Assembly (NCBI GenBank): GCA_016874755.1
Contig: VGTH01000006.1
Span: forward strand, 105,564 to 169,563
Source: Deltaproteobacteria bacterium
GTDB lineage: Bacteria; Desulfobacterota; Binatia; UBA9968
Reading direction: 5' to 3'
DNA length: 64,000 nt
The position numbers were made by a program, and so were the translations under genes. Positions 34,268 to 43,433 of the stretch are shown piece by piece (the first letter of the stretch is position 1; each line of letters begins with the position of its first letter). The notes beneath the pieces are model-generated. The model worked only from the letters and a program-made list of their open reading frames with translations. It did not search any database and was not told the origin of the DNA.

Positions 34268-35541
34268 CAGCTAACCAAGTTGCCGGCTGCCAGTTGCAGA
34301 TGTGCCATGATGTCGATGCGCTCTTTTCCCGGGTCGAGCACGCGCACGATTTTCCGTTCGACTGGTCCCGGTTCGGCCAAGCTCACCACCGCCCCTTCCT
34401 CTCCTTCGGCGGCGCCCGGCCAAGCAACGATGCGCAGTGTCGGCTTCAGACTGTCGACGCGGTTGGCGGCGATCACGATGCCGCGCTCGCCGGTATTGAG
34501 TTCGACCAGGCTGCCAATCGGGTACACGCCCAACGCGCGGATGACCTTTTCGACCAAAGAGCGGTCGAAGGCGCCGCCCTGGGCATCGATATAGATCTGC
34601 CGCAGCACTTCAATCGGTTGCAGCGGCGAGTGGCTGCGGCCGATTAACATTGAATCGTACGCATCGGTGATCGCGACGATCTGACTGTAAATCGAAATTT
34701 CGTCGCCCTTGAGCTTCGCTGGATAACCGGTACCGTTAACCCGCTCGTGGTGTTGGGCAACGATGAGCCGCGCGGCTTCAGGAATGTTTTCGCTGCGCTG
34801 AATGACGTTCAAGCCCAGTGTCGGATGCTGCTCCATCAGCCGGCGCTCCGAGTCGGTGTAGAGATCGGTCTTGCGCAGCAGATTACGCGGCAGCCGGGTT
34901 TGGCCAACGTCGTGGAGCAGCGCGCCAAAACCAAGCACCGGGTTGTCGGTCTCGAGACCCTCTGCGGCGCCGACCACCAGCGACAGCACGCAGACATTCA
35001 CCGCGTGAGCGAACAGATCGTTCTGAAAGCGGCGCATCTGGGTGAGGAGCAGACTGGCATCGGGCGAGCGCAGAATACAGCCGGTGATGTCGCTGACGAC
35101 TTTTTTCGCCACCTGCGCCGGGATCGGCGCGCCGCGGCCGGCGCCGTCGAATATGCTTTGCGTTGCCGACAGCGCTTCGTCATGAACCTTGCGCGCCACT
35201 TCGAATTCTTCGACTAATATGCGAAACGAAACTTCGCTGGCGGTGCCGGAACGAACTTCGATGGCGGGACGATTTGACGGCGCGGGCTCATTCTTGGCTT
35301 CGACCGGTGCGCTGCTGCCGGGCTCCAGATTGACACTGCGGCTGGGGTCAATTACCACCTCGCGGATGCCGTGCTTCTTGAACAGCTCGATGTCGTCGCT
35401 GTCCTTGATCAGCTTGCGATGGAACAGAAACGGCGTATCGATCCACGAACGATCGAGACCGACCACGTACATGCCGGGCTTCACTTCTGACAACGGCACC
35501 CGTCTGGTCGCGTTGACCTCTTGCTGAGGATTGGTCGCCAC
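34267..35541 (-). CDS. HD-GYP phosphodiesterase with DUF3391-like N-terminus
   Basis: The 424-residue protein begins with the DUF3391-like block (VKPGMYVVGLDRSWIDTPFL), followed by the HD-GYP domain: His179, ALLHDVG (His210-Asp211), EQHP (His239), QHHERVNGTGYP (264-274) and the Asp of DAYDSM. All the residues usual for the di-iron or tri-iron site and for the GYP motif are present. The family hydrolyses cyclic-di-GMP in the cytoplasm. Its stop overlaps the histidine kinase start (TGATG), so sensor and second-messenger enzyme are co-translated. The C-terminal 80 residues form a separate small beta-rich extension. Confidence 0.92.
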   Translation of the reverse strand: MATNPQQEVNATRRVPLSEVKPGMYVVGLDRSWIDTPFLFHRKLIKDSDDIELFKKHGIREVVIDPSRSVNLEPGSSAPVEAKNEPAPSNRPAIEVRSGTASEVSFRILVEEFEVARKVHDEALSATQSIFDGAGRGAPIPAQVAKKVVSDITGCILRSPDASLLLTQMRRFQNDLFAHAVNVCVLSLVVGAAEGLETDNPVLGFGALLHDVGQTRLPRNLLRKTDLYTDSERRLMEQHPTLGLNVIQRSENIPEAARLIVAQHHERVNGTGYPAKLKGDEISIYSQIVAITDAYDSMLIGRSHSPLQPIEVLRQIYIDAQGGAFDRSLVEKVIRALGVYPIGSLVELNTGERGIVIAANRVDSLKPTLRIVAWPGAAEGEEGAVVSLAEPGPVERKIVRVLDPGKERIDIMAHLQLAAGNLVS

Positions 35542-35815
35542 TACGCTTTCCCCAAGCTACCGATTCGCCAGTGTGTCTGCATTGCTATTTCCACTGCCAG
35601 AATGGTCCCCATGCTCTCTCATTGCGCGCGCGGCGCGGACACCATCGCGTGCTAATAGAAGCTATCGGCAGAGATTTGTGAAAACTAAGCGAAATTTGAC
35701 GGCGCAACGCCACTGGCGGCCAGCCGGCGCAGAATGGCGTTAAAGCTCAAAATTAGACCGAGTATGGGGCGTGGCAACTCGCAAAGGTCAGCCAAAAGGA
35801 CATGCGAACAATCAA

Positions 35816-36840
35816 TTTTCCAAAAGCGGCCGAAGTTTTTGTATCGTGTCTGCGGACGGCACGCCGGCTTCTTTGATGATCGCTTCCAATTCCTCGCCCG
35901 ATGCGGGCGTCAGGTCCAAGCCCTTTCTCTTTACCTCTGCGATCAAGTCAGGGTCTTGCATCATTTTGTTGAAGCCCTCGCGCAGCATTTTTAACCGTTC
36001 CATGGGCATGCCCGGAGGGCCGAAGAGCGGCCGGCCCATATCATCGGGCAGCGCCAACAACTTGGCGCTGCGCCGCATGGTGTCGCTGACTTTGTGTTTA
36101 TCGAGCAGCTCCCACAAGGTCGGCACATTGGCCATGCGCGGATCGCGCTTTTTGCCGCCTTGAACCAGCACCCGGACAAACCCGGTCTTGGACCAAGTGC
36201 GCGCCGGCTCGCTGCCGAAAAACGCTTGAATAGTACCGCTCCAGCATTGAATCTCATTTTTCTCGATGGCGAGATTGGCATCCGCTGCTCCCGGATAGCC
36301 GGGCACCATCGTCAACTTCAAACCGAAGGAATCCTGCAACAGCCGTGGAAAATAATAAGCCGCCGTGCCGATGCCAGTGGAGCCGCACTTCGGCGTTTCG
36401 CTTATCGTGCGCATGTCTTCCAGCACTTTCACGCCGGAGTCAGCACGGATGTAAAAGATCCGATCGGTCTTTTCCGGCGAGCCGATGTAGCCGAACTTGA
36501 ACCAGTCGAACTTCACTTCCTTCTTGCCGGCAATCTGGTCGATGTACATCGCCGGACTGACCACACCCAGAGTCAAACCGTCCGGCTTGGCCACGCTGTA
36601 AACATAGTTCGCCGCAATCATCGACCCGCCGCCGGTCATGTTCTGCACAACAATCGTCGGATGACCGGGAATGTATTTGCCGAGATAGTGCGCAATCACC
36701 CGCGCCCACACATCGAATGCGCCGCCGGCGGCGAAGCCGACGCGAATCTGCACTGTCTTGTTTTGGTAAAATGGCGTCTGGCCAAAAAGCGGCGCTACCA
36801 TCAGCAAGAAAAATCCCGTCACAAGAAAAATCCGGCGCAT
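35816..36840 (-). CDS. Bug/TctC-family periplasmic solute-binding protein
   Basis: I use the ATG at 36840, since GAGGAGA lies directly before it and RRIFLVTGFFLLMVAPLFGQ is a complete signal peptide. The body has FYQNKTVQIRVGFAAGGAFD and GKYIPGHPTIVVQNMTGGG, the Bug motifs, and a typical C-terminal helix (LIAEVKRKGLDLTPASGEEL). It is closer to 9185 than to 8079 in several positions. The stop is very near 35816. The preceding 270 bases (35542-35811) contain no gene I can support. It stands alone between the HD-GYP gene and ychF. Confidence 0.85.
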
Positions 36841-36986
36841 CTCACTCTCCTCAGTAAAGTGCACCGAACTTAGCCGCTAAACGGCGTTTAGTAAACCGTT
36901 GGCGAGTAGCGCGAGCGTTGTAGTCTGCGCGCCGCCCAGCTATGCTTGGCGTTTAACTCGCGAGCAATGGAGAGAGGACTGTCTGC

Positions 36987-38090
36987 ATGTTAAGAGCCGG
37001 TATCGTCGGCCTGCCCAACGTCGGCAAGTCAACGCTGTTTAACGCTGTGACCCGCACGCGCAAAGCGGAGGCGGCCAACTACCCTTTTTGCACCATCGAT
37101 CCCAACGTCGGCATGGTCACCGTGCCGGACGCGCGGCTCTATGATTTGCAGACAATGGTCAAGACCAACGTTGTCATTCCCGCAGCGATCGAGTTCGTCG
37201 ACATCGCGGGGTTGGTCCAGGGTGCGAGCCAGGGTGAAGGTCTGGGCAACAAATTTCTCACCCACATCCGTGAAGTGGACGCCATCGTGCAGGTCGTGCG
37301 CTGCTTCGACGACCCCGATGTGCATCACGTGTCGGGCAGTGTCGATCCGGTGCGCGACATCGAGGTGATCAACACCGAGCTGATACTCGCTGACTTGGAA
37401 TCGGTGAGAAAACGGCGCGAGCGCATCGGCAAAGACATCAAACGGGGCGACAAGACGGCCGCAGCGGAAGACGCCATGTTGACGAAAATCGAAGCGACAC
37501 TCGACGCTGAAAAACCCGCGTTGTTGTGCCAGCTATCGCCAGAAGAACGAGCCCTGTCGCTGCCGCTCTTTTTGCTCACCGACAAACAGACCATCTTTGC
37601 CTGCAACGTAAAAGAATCCGATCTCGCCACCGCGGATCAAAATCCCTACGTGCAAAAAGTCCGCGAATACGCCAAGACTCACCTCGCCTGCGAGGCTGTG
37701 GTCATCAGCGCGCAGATCGAGAGCGATCTCGTCGATCTCGAGCCGGCAGAGGCACAAGAATTTCTCAAAGAGCTCGGTGTCCAGGAAAGCGGCGTCGGCG
37801 CACTGATTCGCGCCACTTATCATCTCCTTGGCTTGCGCACTTTCTTCACCGCCGGCGAAAAAGAAGTGCGCGCCTGGACCATCCACGCCGGCGACACCGC
37901 ACCCAAAGCCGCAGGCGTGATCCACTCCGACTTCGAGCGCGGCTTCATCAAAGCCGAAACCGTCGCCTACGACGACTTGATTCAGTGCGGCTCAGTGGCC
38001 GCCGCGCGGGCCAAAGGATTGTACCGAATGGAAGGCAAGGAGTATGTCGTCGCCGATGGCGATGTGATGCTGTTTAAGTTTAACGTATAG
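36987..38090 (+). CDS. ychF: Redox-regulated ATPase YchF
   Basis: This is a full-length 367-residue Obg-family P-loop protein. [13 protein letters not shown] (8-20) is the Walker A motif, [20 protein letters not shown] is the switch II region, and the ATP-specific base-recognition stretch is FACNVKESD where GTPases have NKxD. The C-terminal TGS domain ([20 protein letters not shown]) ends in FKFNV. YchF hydrolyses ATP, binds ribosomes and modulates oxidative-stress responses. GGAGAGAGGA upstream of ATG serves as ribosome-binding site. This is the most housekeeping-like gene of the segment and stands alone. Confidence 0.95.
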   Translation: MLRAGIVGLPNVGKSTLFNAVTRTRKAEAANYPFCTIDPNVGMVTVPDARLYDLQTMVKTNVVIPAAIEFVDIAGLVQGASQGEGLGNKFLTHIREVDAIVQVVRCFDDPDVHHVSGSVDPVRDIEVINTELILADLESVRKRRERIGKDIKRGDKTAAAEDAMLTKIEATLDAEKPALLCQLSPEERALSLPLFLLTDKQTIFACNVKESDLATADQNPYVQKVREYAKTHLACEAVVISAQIESDLVDLEPAEAQEFLKELGVQESGVGALIRATYHLLGLRTFFTAGEKEVRAWTIHAGDTAPKAAGVIHSDFERGFIKAETVAYDDLIQCGSVAAARAKGLYRMEGKEYVVADGDVMLFKFNV

Positions 38091-38100
38091 CCAAACAAGA

Positions 38101-38136
38101 TCTCGGAGTCCTTCGACAAGCTCAGGACGAACGGAA
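38101..38136. repeat. CCTTCGACAAGCTCAGGACGAACGG dispersed repeat
   Basis: GTCCTTCGACAAGCTCAGGACGAACGGA lies just after ychF. The exact inverse is found at 63038-63069 and diverged copies at 12558, 21584 and 21631. The inner TCCTTCGACAAGCTCAGGACGA is partly palindromic and can form a small hairpin. Confidence 0.7.
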
Positions 38137-38215
38137 ACGGGAGCGATCCGTTGCGACGCCCGCCGCAGCTTACTCCCCTCTTCCTGTCAGTACGTTGAAC
38201 GGCGCCAGGAGGAGC

Positions 38216-40108
38216 TCAGTCCAGCTGCGCCCACTCGCTGAATTCTTCCAAGCCCAGATTCTTTAAAGTATCCATATACGGCCGGCCGGTTTTTTCGTGA
38301 CGGCCGGAGAGTTGGTAGTACTCTCGGACCATTTCGGGGAGCCATTTGGCGATGGTGAAGCCTTTGTATTTACCGTCGGGCACCGGATCGAGAAAGCGCT
38401 GGCCCACTTGCTGCCAGTCGTGATCGGCGACCCAGCCGCGCTGGGTGGCGAACAGGCTTTGTAGAATCGCGCTGCGCTGCCCGGCGAGCATCGCTTCATC
38501 GAGGGTAAAATTCCAGCCGGTGGTTGCGTTGAAGGAATCGATCACACTGTTTAGGCCGTCCGGTTTCATGTGCATCTGGGCGAACCAGCAGCCGCCCATG
38601 AGGCCGACAAATTGGCGGTACTGTTCGCCGATCACGTTGGACTGCGGCCAGCCCTTGGGATCGTCGCGGTCGAGTGGACCCCATTTCTCGCGGTATTTTA
38701 AATCCGGCGGCGGATTGGGCGTGCCGCCGCCCTGCGGCTTCATGCCGCCGCTGGCGACGATCTCGCGCAGCATGTTGCTAAAATGGGGCCGCCAATCGTG
38801 CATCGCCGGCACGCCGCGCTTGGTGTGCACGACCCACTTGACCGCGTCGCCGCCGATGGCCTCGGCGACTTCCAGCGGCCCATCGGCGATCAAGTTGCCC
38901 CACTTGCCCTGGCGCCGCGCAGTCATCTCCAGCAACTTATCGATCGCCTCGACGTTGCCCCATTCGAGGCGCAGGCCGTCGCAGTCTTTCTCTGTGACCA
39001 AGCCCTTTTCGTAGGCCTCGAACAGCACACCCGCACCGAAGGAAAAATGGCCGCATTCGATGCCAAGGTCGTTGATGCGCTCGGCGAGATAGAGCGTCGC
39101 GTTGCCTTTGACGCCGAGGTTCCAAAACGTGTCGAGCCATTCGGCGCCGGCGTTGAAATGGCCGACCTTACCTTTGAACTCGCCTTCGCCCACTTCGACG
39201 TCCCACGGACAAAGCCGCGCGCACTGAAAGCACGGCCGCTGCGTGATCCGGTTTTGATCGAAGCCGGCGTTGTGCTCCGCCGCCAGCGTGCTTTGGAAAT
39301 TGTTGTTGGGCAGCGCTTCCAAGTGACGCGCATGGCCGGTGGTGTAGCGGTCTTGCACCGAATAGAGCTGCAGCGTCTTGCGCCAGCGCAGCCCCGCTTC
39401 GATCAACTTCGCTTTATCGTGCAGCGGCGGCCGCTTGGTGCCCCAAACGACGATCCCCTTCAAGTTCTTCGAGCCAAAGATCGCCCCGCCGCTATGCGAC
39501 GCCGAATGATTGTAGTCGTTGCACAGCATGGCGGCGTGAACCAGATGCTCCCCTGCCGGGCCGATGCCCATCACCCGCGCGTCTTTGATACCTACCTCGG
39601 CGCGCAACAAATCTTCGGTATCGCGTGCCCCCTTACCCCAAAATTTCGCCGCGTCGCGCAACTCTGGCTTGCCGTTGTTGATGAATAAATATTGCGGTTT
39701 CTTGGCTGCGCCTTCGAGAATAATGCCGTCGTAGCCAGCTTGCTTGAGATAGGCCGCCCAGTATCCGCTCGCCGCGCCGCGGCCCAGCGAATAGTTGGTC
39801 ATGGGGCTCAAGAACACGGCACAGACCTTGGTTCCCCCCGGCGTAAAACCGGTGCCGGTCAGCGGCCCAGTCATCATCACCATCTTGGCCGCCGGATCGT
39901 AGGGCTTCACATCGAGCGGCAGCTCACGCATGAGCATATAAAGCGCCAACGCCTGGCCGCCGATAAATTTCCGCAGCACCGCTTCCTCGGGCAAATTTTC
40001 ATCGCGCATCGACCCCGTCGTCATATCGACACGCAGCAGCTTGCCCATGTAGCCGCCGGGGATACGGGTGGTGCGGGGGGCGGGAAATAATTCGCCTGGG
40101 TTTGCCAT
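38216..40108 (-). CDS. Tungsten-type aldehyde:ferredoxin oxidoreductase
   Basis: The 630-residue enzyme has the AOR order: the N-terminal pterin-binding domain (GYMGKLLRVDMTTGSM, SGGAIFGSKNLKGIVVWGTK), then the [4Fe-4S] cysteines RPCFQCARLC (293, 296, 300) with a fourth in GGCWFAQMH. It oxidises aldehydes to acids, or works in reverse, with ferredoxin as partner, using tungsten-bis-pterin. No ferredoxin, tungsten transporter or second subunit is near. It may act on aldehydes formed by the neighbouring dehydrogenase and hydrolases. The gene is on its own between ychF (tail to tail) and a binding protein. Confidence 0.93.
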   Translation of the reverse strand: MANPGELFPAPRTTRIPGGYMGKLLRVDMTTGSMRDENLPEEAVLRKFIGGQALALYMLMRELPLDVKPYDPAAKMVMMTGPLTGTGFTPGGTKVCAVFLSPMTNYSLGRGAASGYWAAYLKQAGYDGIILEGAAKKPQYLFINNGKPELRDAAKFWGKGARDTEDLLRAEVGIKDARVMGIGPAGEHLVHAAMLCNDYNHSASHSGGAIFGSKNLKGIVVWGTKRPPLHDKAKLIEAGLRWRKTLQLYSVQDRYTTGHARHLEALPNNNFQSTLAAEHNAGFDQNRITQRPCFQCARLCPWDVEVGEGEFKGKVGHFNAGAEWLDTFWNLGVKGNATLYLAERINDLGIECGHFSFGAGVLFEAYEKGLVTEKDCDGLRLEWGNVEAIDKLLEMTARRQGKWGNLIADGPLEVAEAIGGDAVKWVVHTKRGVPAMHDWRPHFSNMLREIVASGGMKPQGGGTPNPPPDLKYREKWGPLDRDDPKGWPQSNVIGEQYRQFVGLMGGCWFAQMHMKPDGLNSVIDSFNATTGWNFTLDEAMLAGQRSAILQSLFATQRGWVADHDWQQVGQRFLDPVPDGKYKGFTIAKWLPEMVREYYQLSGRHEKTGRPYMDTLKNLGLEEFSEWAQLD

Positions 40109-40224
40109 GACTCTACCTTCTGAGAATTATGAAAAACAGAAACGCGGGAAACCGAAAGCGGAAACCTGAACGCGAACCCCGATGCTCCGAAATTTCCGTT
40201 TTCCGCTTTCATAATTCATCTTTC

Positions 40225-41217
40225 CTACTTCGTTGTAAACGCTTCTTTGACAAACCAACTCTCCAGCGGAATCTCCTTCTTCACCAGCCCTTGCTCAATT
40301 TGATAACGGTTAAGTGCCTGCAAAGATTTCTTGTCGCCCTCGGTCAACACGCCGGCGTAGGGGTCGTAGCCCAGCACGTCGCGTTCTTTGGTGTAGCCTT
40401 CGGCGTCGCCCGGTTTGAAATACTTCGGTGCCATGCGGTTGGCTTCGCGAAACGCCTCGATGATCTTCGCGGTAACGTCGGGATATTTTTCGACCGTCTC
40501 TTCGCGGATCGCCATGATGTGGATGATCGGATAGATCTGCGTCCGTTTAACGTAGCGGATAATTTCCTCCGTGTCCTCGAAGAACGGTTTCACGCCGGGA
40601 TATTGGCCCATCGCCGCCGGCAGGCTGCCGCCGCCAAACAGTCCCGTGTAGCCGGAGTCGCCTGCGACCAGTGCCGCACCGAGATTGCCTTCGCTCAACA
40701 AGCGCGACAGATGCGGCTTCTCCTGGCCAAAGGGCGGCGGCGGATCGAGCCGTTCAACTTTCACCGGCAGCTCGTTGCCGATGTAAACTTCTTGGCCCGA
40801 GACAAACCAGGCAACATCGGTAGTTTTAATATTGTGCTCGTCCAGCAGATAGCCGCGCGCCCAAGAGACGGCCGTGGCGCCGTAGCGAAACGCGCCGACC
40901 TGCTTGCCTTTCAACTCGCTCGGATGATTCACCTTGCCAGCGCAGTGAAAAATATTTCGCTGGCGCGGCCCGCGCTGAAAAAAGATCGGCAGAGCTAGAA
41001 ACGGCTTGCCCTTCTCCTTGGCGCGCATCAACGTCGCCGTCGACATCTCAGCAACGTCGAACTCACCTTGAACAAAGCGATAATGCATCTCCCCCGGCGT
41101 GTACTTGTCGCCGACATATTCGAGATCGTAGCCGTCGAGGGGAATCAACCTGTCGATCAACGCGCGATTGCGCGGGTTCGGATTGGTCGCAAAAGTGATT
41201 TTCGGTTTGTTCGCCAA
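40225..41217 (-). CDS. Substrate-binding-like protein related to 4,5-dihydroxyphthalate decarboxylase
   Basis: The 330-residue protein has no signal peptide: it starts ANKPKITFATNPNPRNRAL. FDVAEMSTATLMRAKEKGKP, ELKGKQVGAFRYGATAVSWA and RYQIEQGLVKKEIPLESWF fit the NMT1-like fold, in the branch that includes 4,5-dihydroxyphthalate decarboxylase. So it could be a cytoplasmic decarboxylase rather than a transporter receptor. The pairing with the aldehyde oxidoreductase on the same strand would fit a role in aromatic-acid breakdown. The two possibilities cannot be separated by reading alone. Confidence 0.75.
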   Translation of the reverse strand: MANKPKITFATNPNPRNRALIDRLIPLDGYDLEYVGDKYTPGEMHYRFVQGEFDVAEMSTATLMRAKEKGKPFLALPIFFQRGPRQRNIFHCAGKVNHPSELKGKQVGAFRYGATAVSWARGYLLDEHNIKTTDVAWFVSGQEVYIGNELPVKVERLDPPPPFGQEKPHLSRLLSEGNLGAALVAGDSGYTGLFGGGSLPAAMGQYPGVKPFFEDTEEIIRYVKRTQIYPIIHIMAIREETVEKYPDVTAKIIEAFREANRMAPKYFKPGDAEGYTKERDVLGYDPYAGVLTEGDKKSLQALNRYQIEQGLVKKEIPLESWFVKEAFTTK

Positions 41218-41253
41218 GTGTAGTGCTCCCGTAAAACGTCAAACTACATTTAC

Positions 41254-41329
41254 ACCACGAACGACACGAAGAGCACGAAGGAAAACATTATTCGTTTCCG
41301 AACTTCGTGTCCTTCGTGACCCTCGTGGT
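41254..41329. repeat. CACGAAGG-unit inverted repeat, copy 1
   Basis: ACCACGAACGACACGAAGAG... at the left and ...CGTGTCCTTCGTGACCCTCGTGGT at the right are inverse of each other and each is made of roughly 8-10-base CACGAAG units. The core has TTCCGAACTTCGTGT, which recurs in the copies at 50746-50819 and 56441-56535. It lies in the gap between the decarboxylase-like gene and a hydrolase fragment. Confidence 0.75.
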
Positions 41330-41334
41330 GAGTC

Positions 41335-41499
41335 CTATCCGAGATATCGCCGCAAAAACTTCAGGCCCCGCGCCCAGGACTCTTTATCCGACCTCTCTAC
41401 ATAGCGATCCGGATGATGCGGGTCCATGAACGAGTGACTAATGTCTTTGTAAACGTAGAACTCGTGCGGCTTGTTGTACTTGGTCAATTCCGAGTCCAT
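41335..41499 (-). pseudogene. C-terminal fragment of a dienelactone-hydrolase-family gene
   Basis: The minus strand reads MDSELTKYNKPHEFYVYKDI, then SHSFMDPHHPDRYVER and KFLRRYLG before a TAG at 41335. This is the C-terminal end of a dienelactone hydrolase, including the catalytic His in SHSF. In-frame TGA and unrelated sequence precede it, so only about 54 residues remain. The full enzyme has about 230-290 residues. Confidence 0.65.
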
Positions 41500-41526
41500 T
41501 TTGCTCGCGTGCGGTCTTCATATCCG

Positions 41527-41683
41527 ACAATTCTCCATTTTCAATTTTCCATTTTCAATTATTTCTTCCAGATCGCCTCGTAAAACCCGCTCTTCTCCAT
41601 CTCGTCCAAATATCCACGATCGATCAGTTGTGCCACTCCGAAACATTTTCAATTTTCCATTATCCATTTTCCATTTTTGCATC
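41527..41683. repeat. Low-complexity TTTTCAATTTTCCATT repeats around a gene fragment
   Basis: CAATTCTCCATTTTCAATTTTCCATTTTCAATT (41529-41560) and ATTTTCAATTTTCCATTATCCATTTTCCATT (41644-41676) are direct copies of the same word. The binding-protein fragment 41559-41642 lies between them. The base composition is much more A+T rich than the surroundings. Confidence 0.6.
41559..41642 (-). pseudogene. C-terminal fragment of an ABC-type substrate-binding protein
   Basis: The minus strand reads FGVAQLIDRGYLDEMEKSGF and then YEAIWKK and TAA at 41559. This fits the extreme C-terminus of NMT1-like binding proteins (compare LRFVDDLKKSGF at the end of the protein of 3658-4659). No start or upstream part exists. 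It is 27 codons long. Confidence 0.5.
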
Positions 41684-43433
41684 ACGCCAACGGATTCTTA
41701 CAGACGACATTCAGCAGCGCTTGCCGCTTTTCTTCCTTCACGACCTTTAACGCCTTCGTAATCGCGTCCGGTAACTGAGCCGGATCTTCCACCCGCGCGG
41801 CGTAGGCGCCGCAAGCCTGCGCGGTTAATTCAAAACTCGGCGACGGTGTCAGATCGGTGCCGGGGAAATTCTTCGTCCGGGCGGCGACGCCGTCCGGAAA
41901 CAGCCCCCGCGCCGCGTTCAAGCTCGCGTTCCAGGCCTGGTTGTTGTAGATCACCGTCAAAAACGGAATTTGATATTTCTGCGCGGTGAAGTGGCAAGCC
42001 GTCGGCGCGCAGAACATGTACGAGCCATCCCCTTCCGCAGCGATGACAGTCGCGTCGGGATTACCCAGCTTCATGCCAATGGCCGCACCCAGCCCCCAGC
42101 CCAAATGGCCGGCGAGCGGGGTATTAAACATCGAGCCGGGACGGTTCAGGTGAATGACCTCAGCCAACTTCGAAGTGATCGTCTCATTAGCGATGATCGT
42201 CTTGTCGTCCATGGCATCGGCAATGCACTTGGACAACCAGAAGGGGTGGATCGGCGTTTGAGTTTTCACCGCATCGACGCTGGCGTCCATTTCTCGGATC
42301 ATGTCGTTATGCTCCGCCTCGATCTTTTTGCGCCGCTCGTCGAGCTTGGCTGTGATACTCGTCTTAGAGGACAGCTTACTCCGCACGATTGCGATCAACG
42401 CCGGCAGCGAAACTTCCGAGCAGCCAGTAACCGGCAAATCCGCCGGGAAACCCCAACCGGGAATCGCGGTAAACATCGGATCGCGTTCCAGGTGAATGAT
42501 CTTCACACCGTCGCGCAAAACATTCTTGTTGGGCGGCTCCCACGGCACGTCGGTGTCCATGAAAAACAACACCTCGGCTTTACTGACGTACTTCGTCACC
42601 TGCGTGCCAAGATGCATCGGGTGATCAGTTGGGAAGTTGACATAGGTCAATTGCTGCACGACGGGAATCGCCAGCAACTCGCTCAATTCAACTAGGGATT
42701 GCACGGCTTCGGGATTGCGGCCGAGATATTTCGTTACAATCAGCGGACTGTCCGACGCGATCAACCAGTCGGCGATCTTCTCCAACGAAGCATGATCGGC
42801 CTGCGCCTTGCTCGCCAGCGCCAGCGCATCGGGCGACAAGACTTTTGTCGACTCCATCGCTTCGGCCAACCACTCGCGCGGCAGCGTCATATAGACCGGG
42901 CCGCGCGGCTCGCTCATGGCGATCTTGTAGGCGCGCGCCACTGTGGCTGCGAGATTTTGGTTGGTGCGAATCTCGTAGTCCCACTTGACGAACTCGCGCA
43001 CCACCGCACCCTGATCGCGCGACTCCTGGCGCCAGTGGATATTTTGGCTCTTGCCGCCGCGCAGCTCGCCTTCGGTGATCGGCGTGCGCCCGGCACAGAG
43101 AAACAGCGGGACATTTGCAGAAGCTGCATTGATAATGCCGCCCAAAGCGTTCGCCGTTCCCGGTAGCGTATGCACCAAGACCATCTGCGGCTGCTGTGTG
43201 ACGTTGTAATAACCGTGCGCCATCGACACCGCCGCCAACTCGTGCGGCACGACAATCGGCCGAATACCGCGCGGATCTTCTCCGCCGGTCTTGGCCAGCG
43301 CTTCGATGATCGGCCCATGATCGGTGCCGGTGTTGGCGAACATATATTTCACCGAACCGAGCGCTTTCATCTGTCCGAGAAAAGCTTCTGCACCGGTGGA
43401 CACGGGAACGGTTCTCGCGGCTGTCTCCGCCAC
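41682..43433 (-). CDS. Thiamine-diphosphate-dependent enzyme of the acetolactate-synthase/benzoylformate-decarboxylase type
   Basis: I use the GTG at 43433, since AAAGGAG lies 6 bases upstream; the frame above has none. The 583-residue protein has the three ThDP domains: N-terminal pyrimidine-binding with PHELAAVSMAHGYY (the catalytic Glu), a central domain, and the C-terminal GEGSYMFCAPTACHF...NNQAW ThDP motif (GDGS then NN). It would decarboxylate or ligate 2-oxo acids. The substrate is unknown; the sequence SITEGELRGG-like region (RTPITEGELRGGKSQ) fits the large AHAS-like group. It is followed by small gene debris, so it is probably monocistronic. Confidence 0.88.
   Translation of the reverse strand: MAETAARTVPVSTGAEAFLGQMKALGSVKYMFANTGTDHGPIIEALAKTGGEDPRGIRPIVVPHELAAVSMAHGYYNVTQQPQMVLVHTLPGTANALGGIINAASANVPLFLCAGRTPITEGELRGGKSQNIHWRQESRDQGAVVREFVKWDYEIRTNQNLAATVARAYKIAMSEPRGPVYMTLPREWLAEAMESTKVLSPDALALASKAQADHASLEKIADWLIASDSPLIVTKYLGRNPEAVQSLVELSELLAIPVVQQLTYVNFPTDHPMHLGTQVTKYVSKAEVLFFMDTDVPWEPPNKNVLRDGVKIIHLERDPMFTAIPGWGFPADLPVTGCSEVSLPALIAIVRSKLSSKTSITAKLDERRKKIEAEHNDMIREMDASVDAVKTQTPIHPFWLSKCIADAMDDKTIIANETITSKLAEVIHLNRPGSMFNTPLAGHLGWGLGAAIGMKLGNPDATVIAAEGDGSYMFCAPTACHFTAQKYQIPFLTVIYNNQAWNASLNAARGLFPDGVAARTKNFPGTDLTPSPSFELTAQACGAYAARVEDPAQLPDAITKALKVVKEEKRQALLNVVCKNPLA

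Noticed and set aside
38783..39688. 301-codon plus-strand frame opposite the aldehyde oxidoreductase
   Set aside because: Antisense of a fully supported enzyme; no start signal or motif.
40129..40998. Plus-strand frame opposite the decarboxylase-like gene
   Set aside because: No motif; the minus strand has recognisable receptor/decarboxylase blocks.
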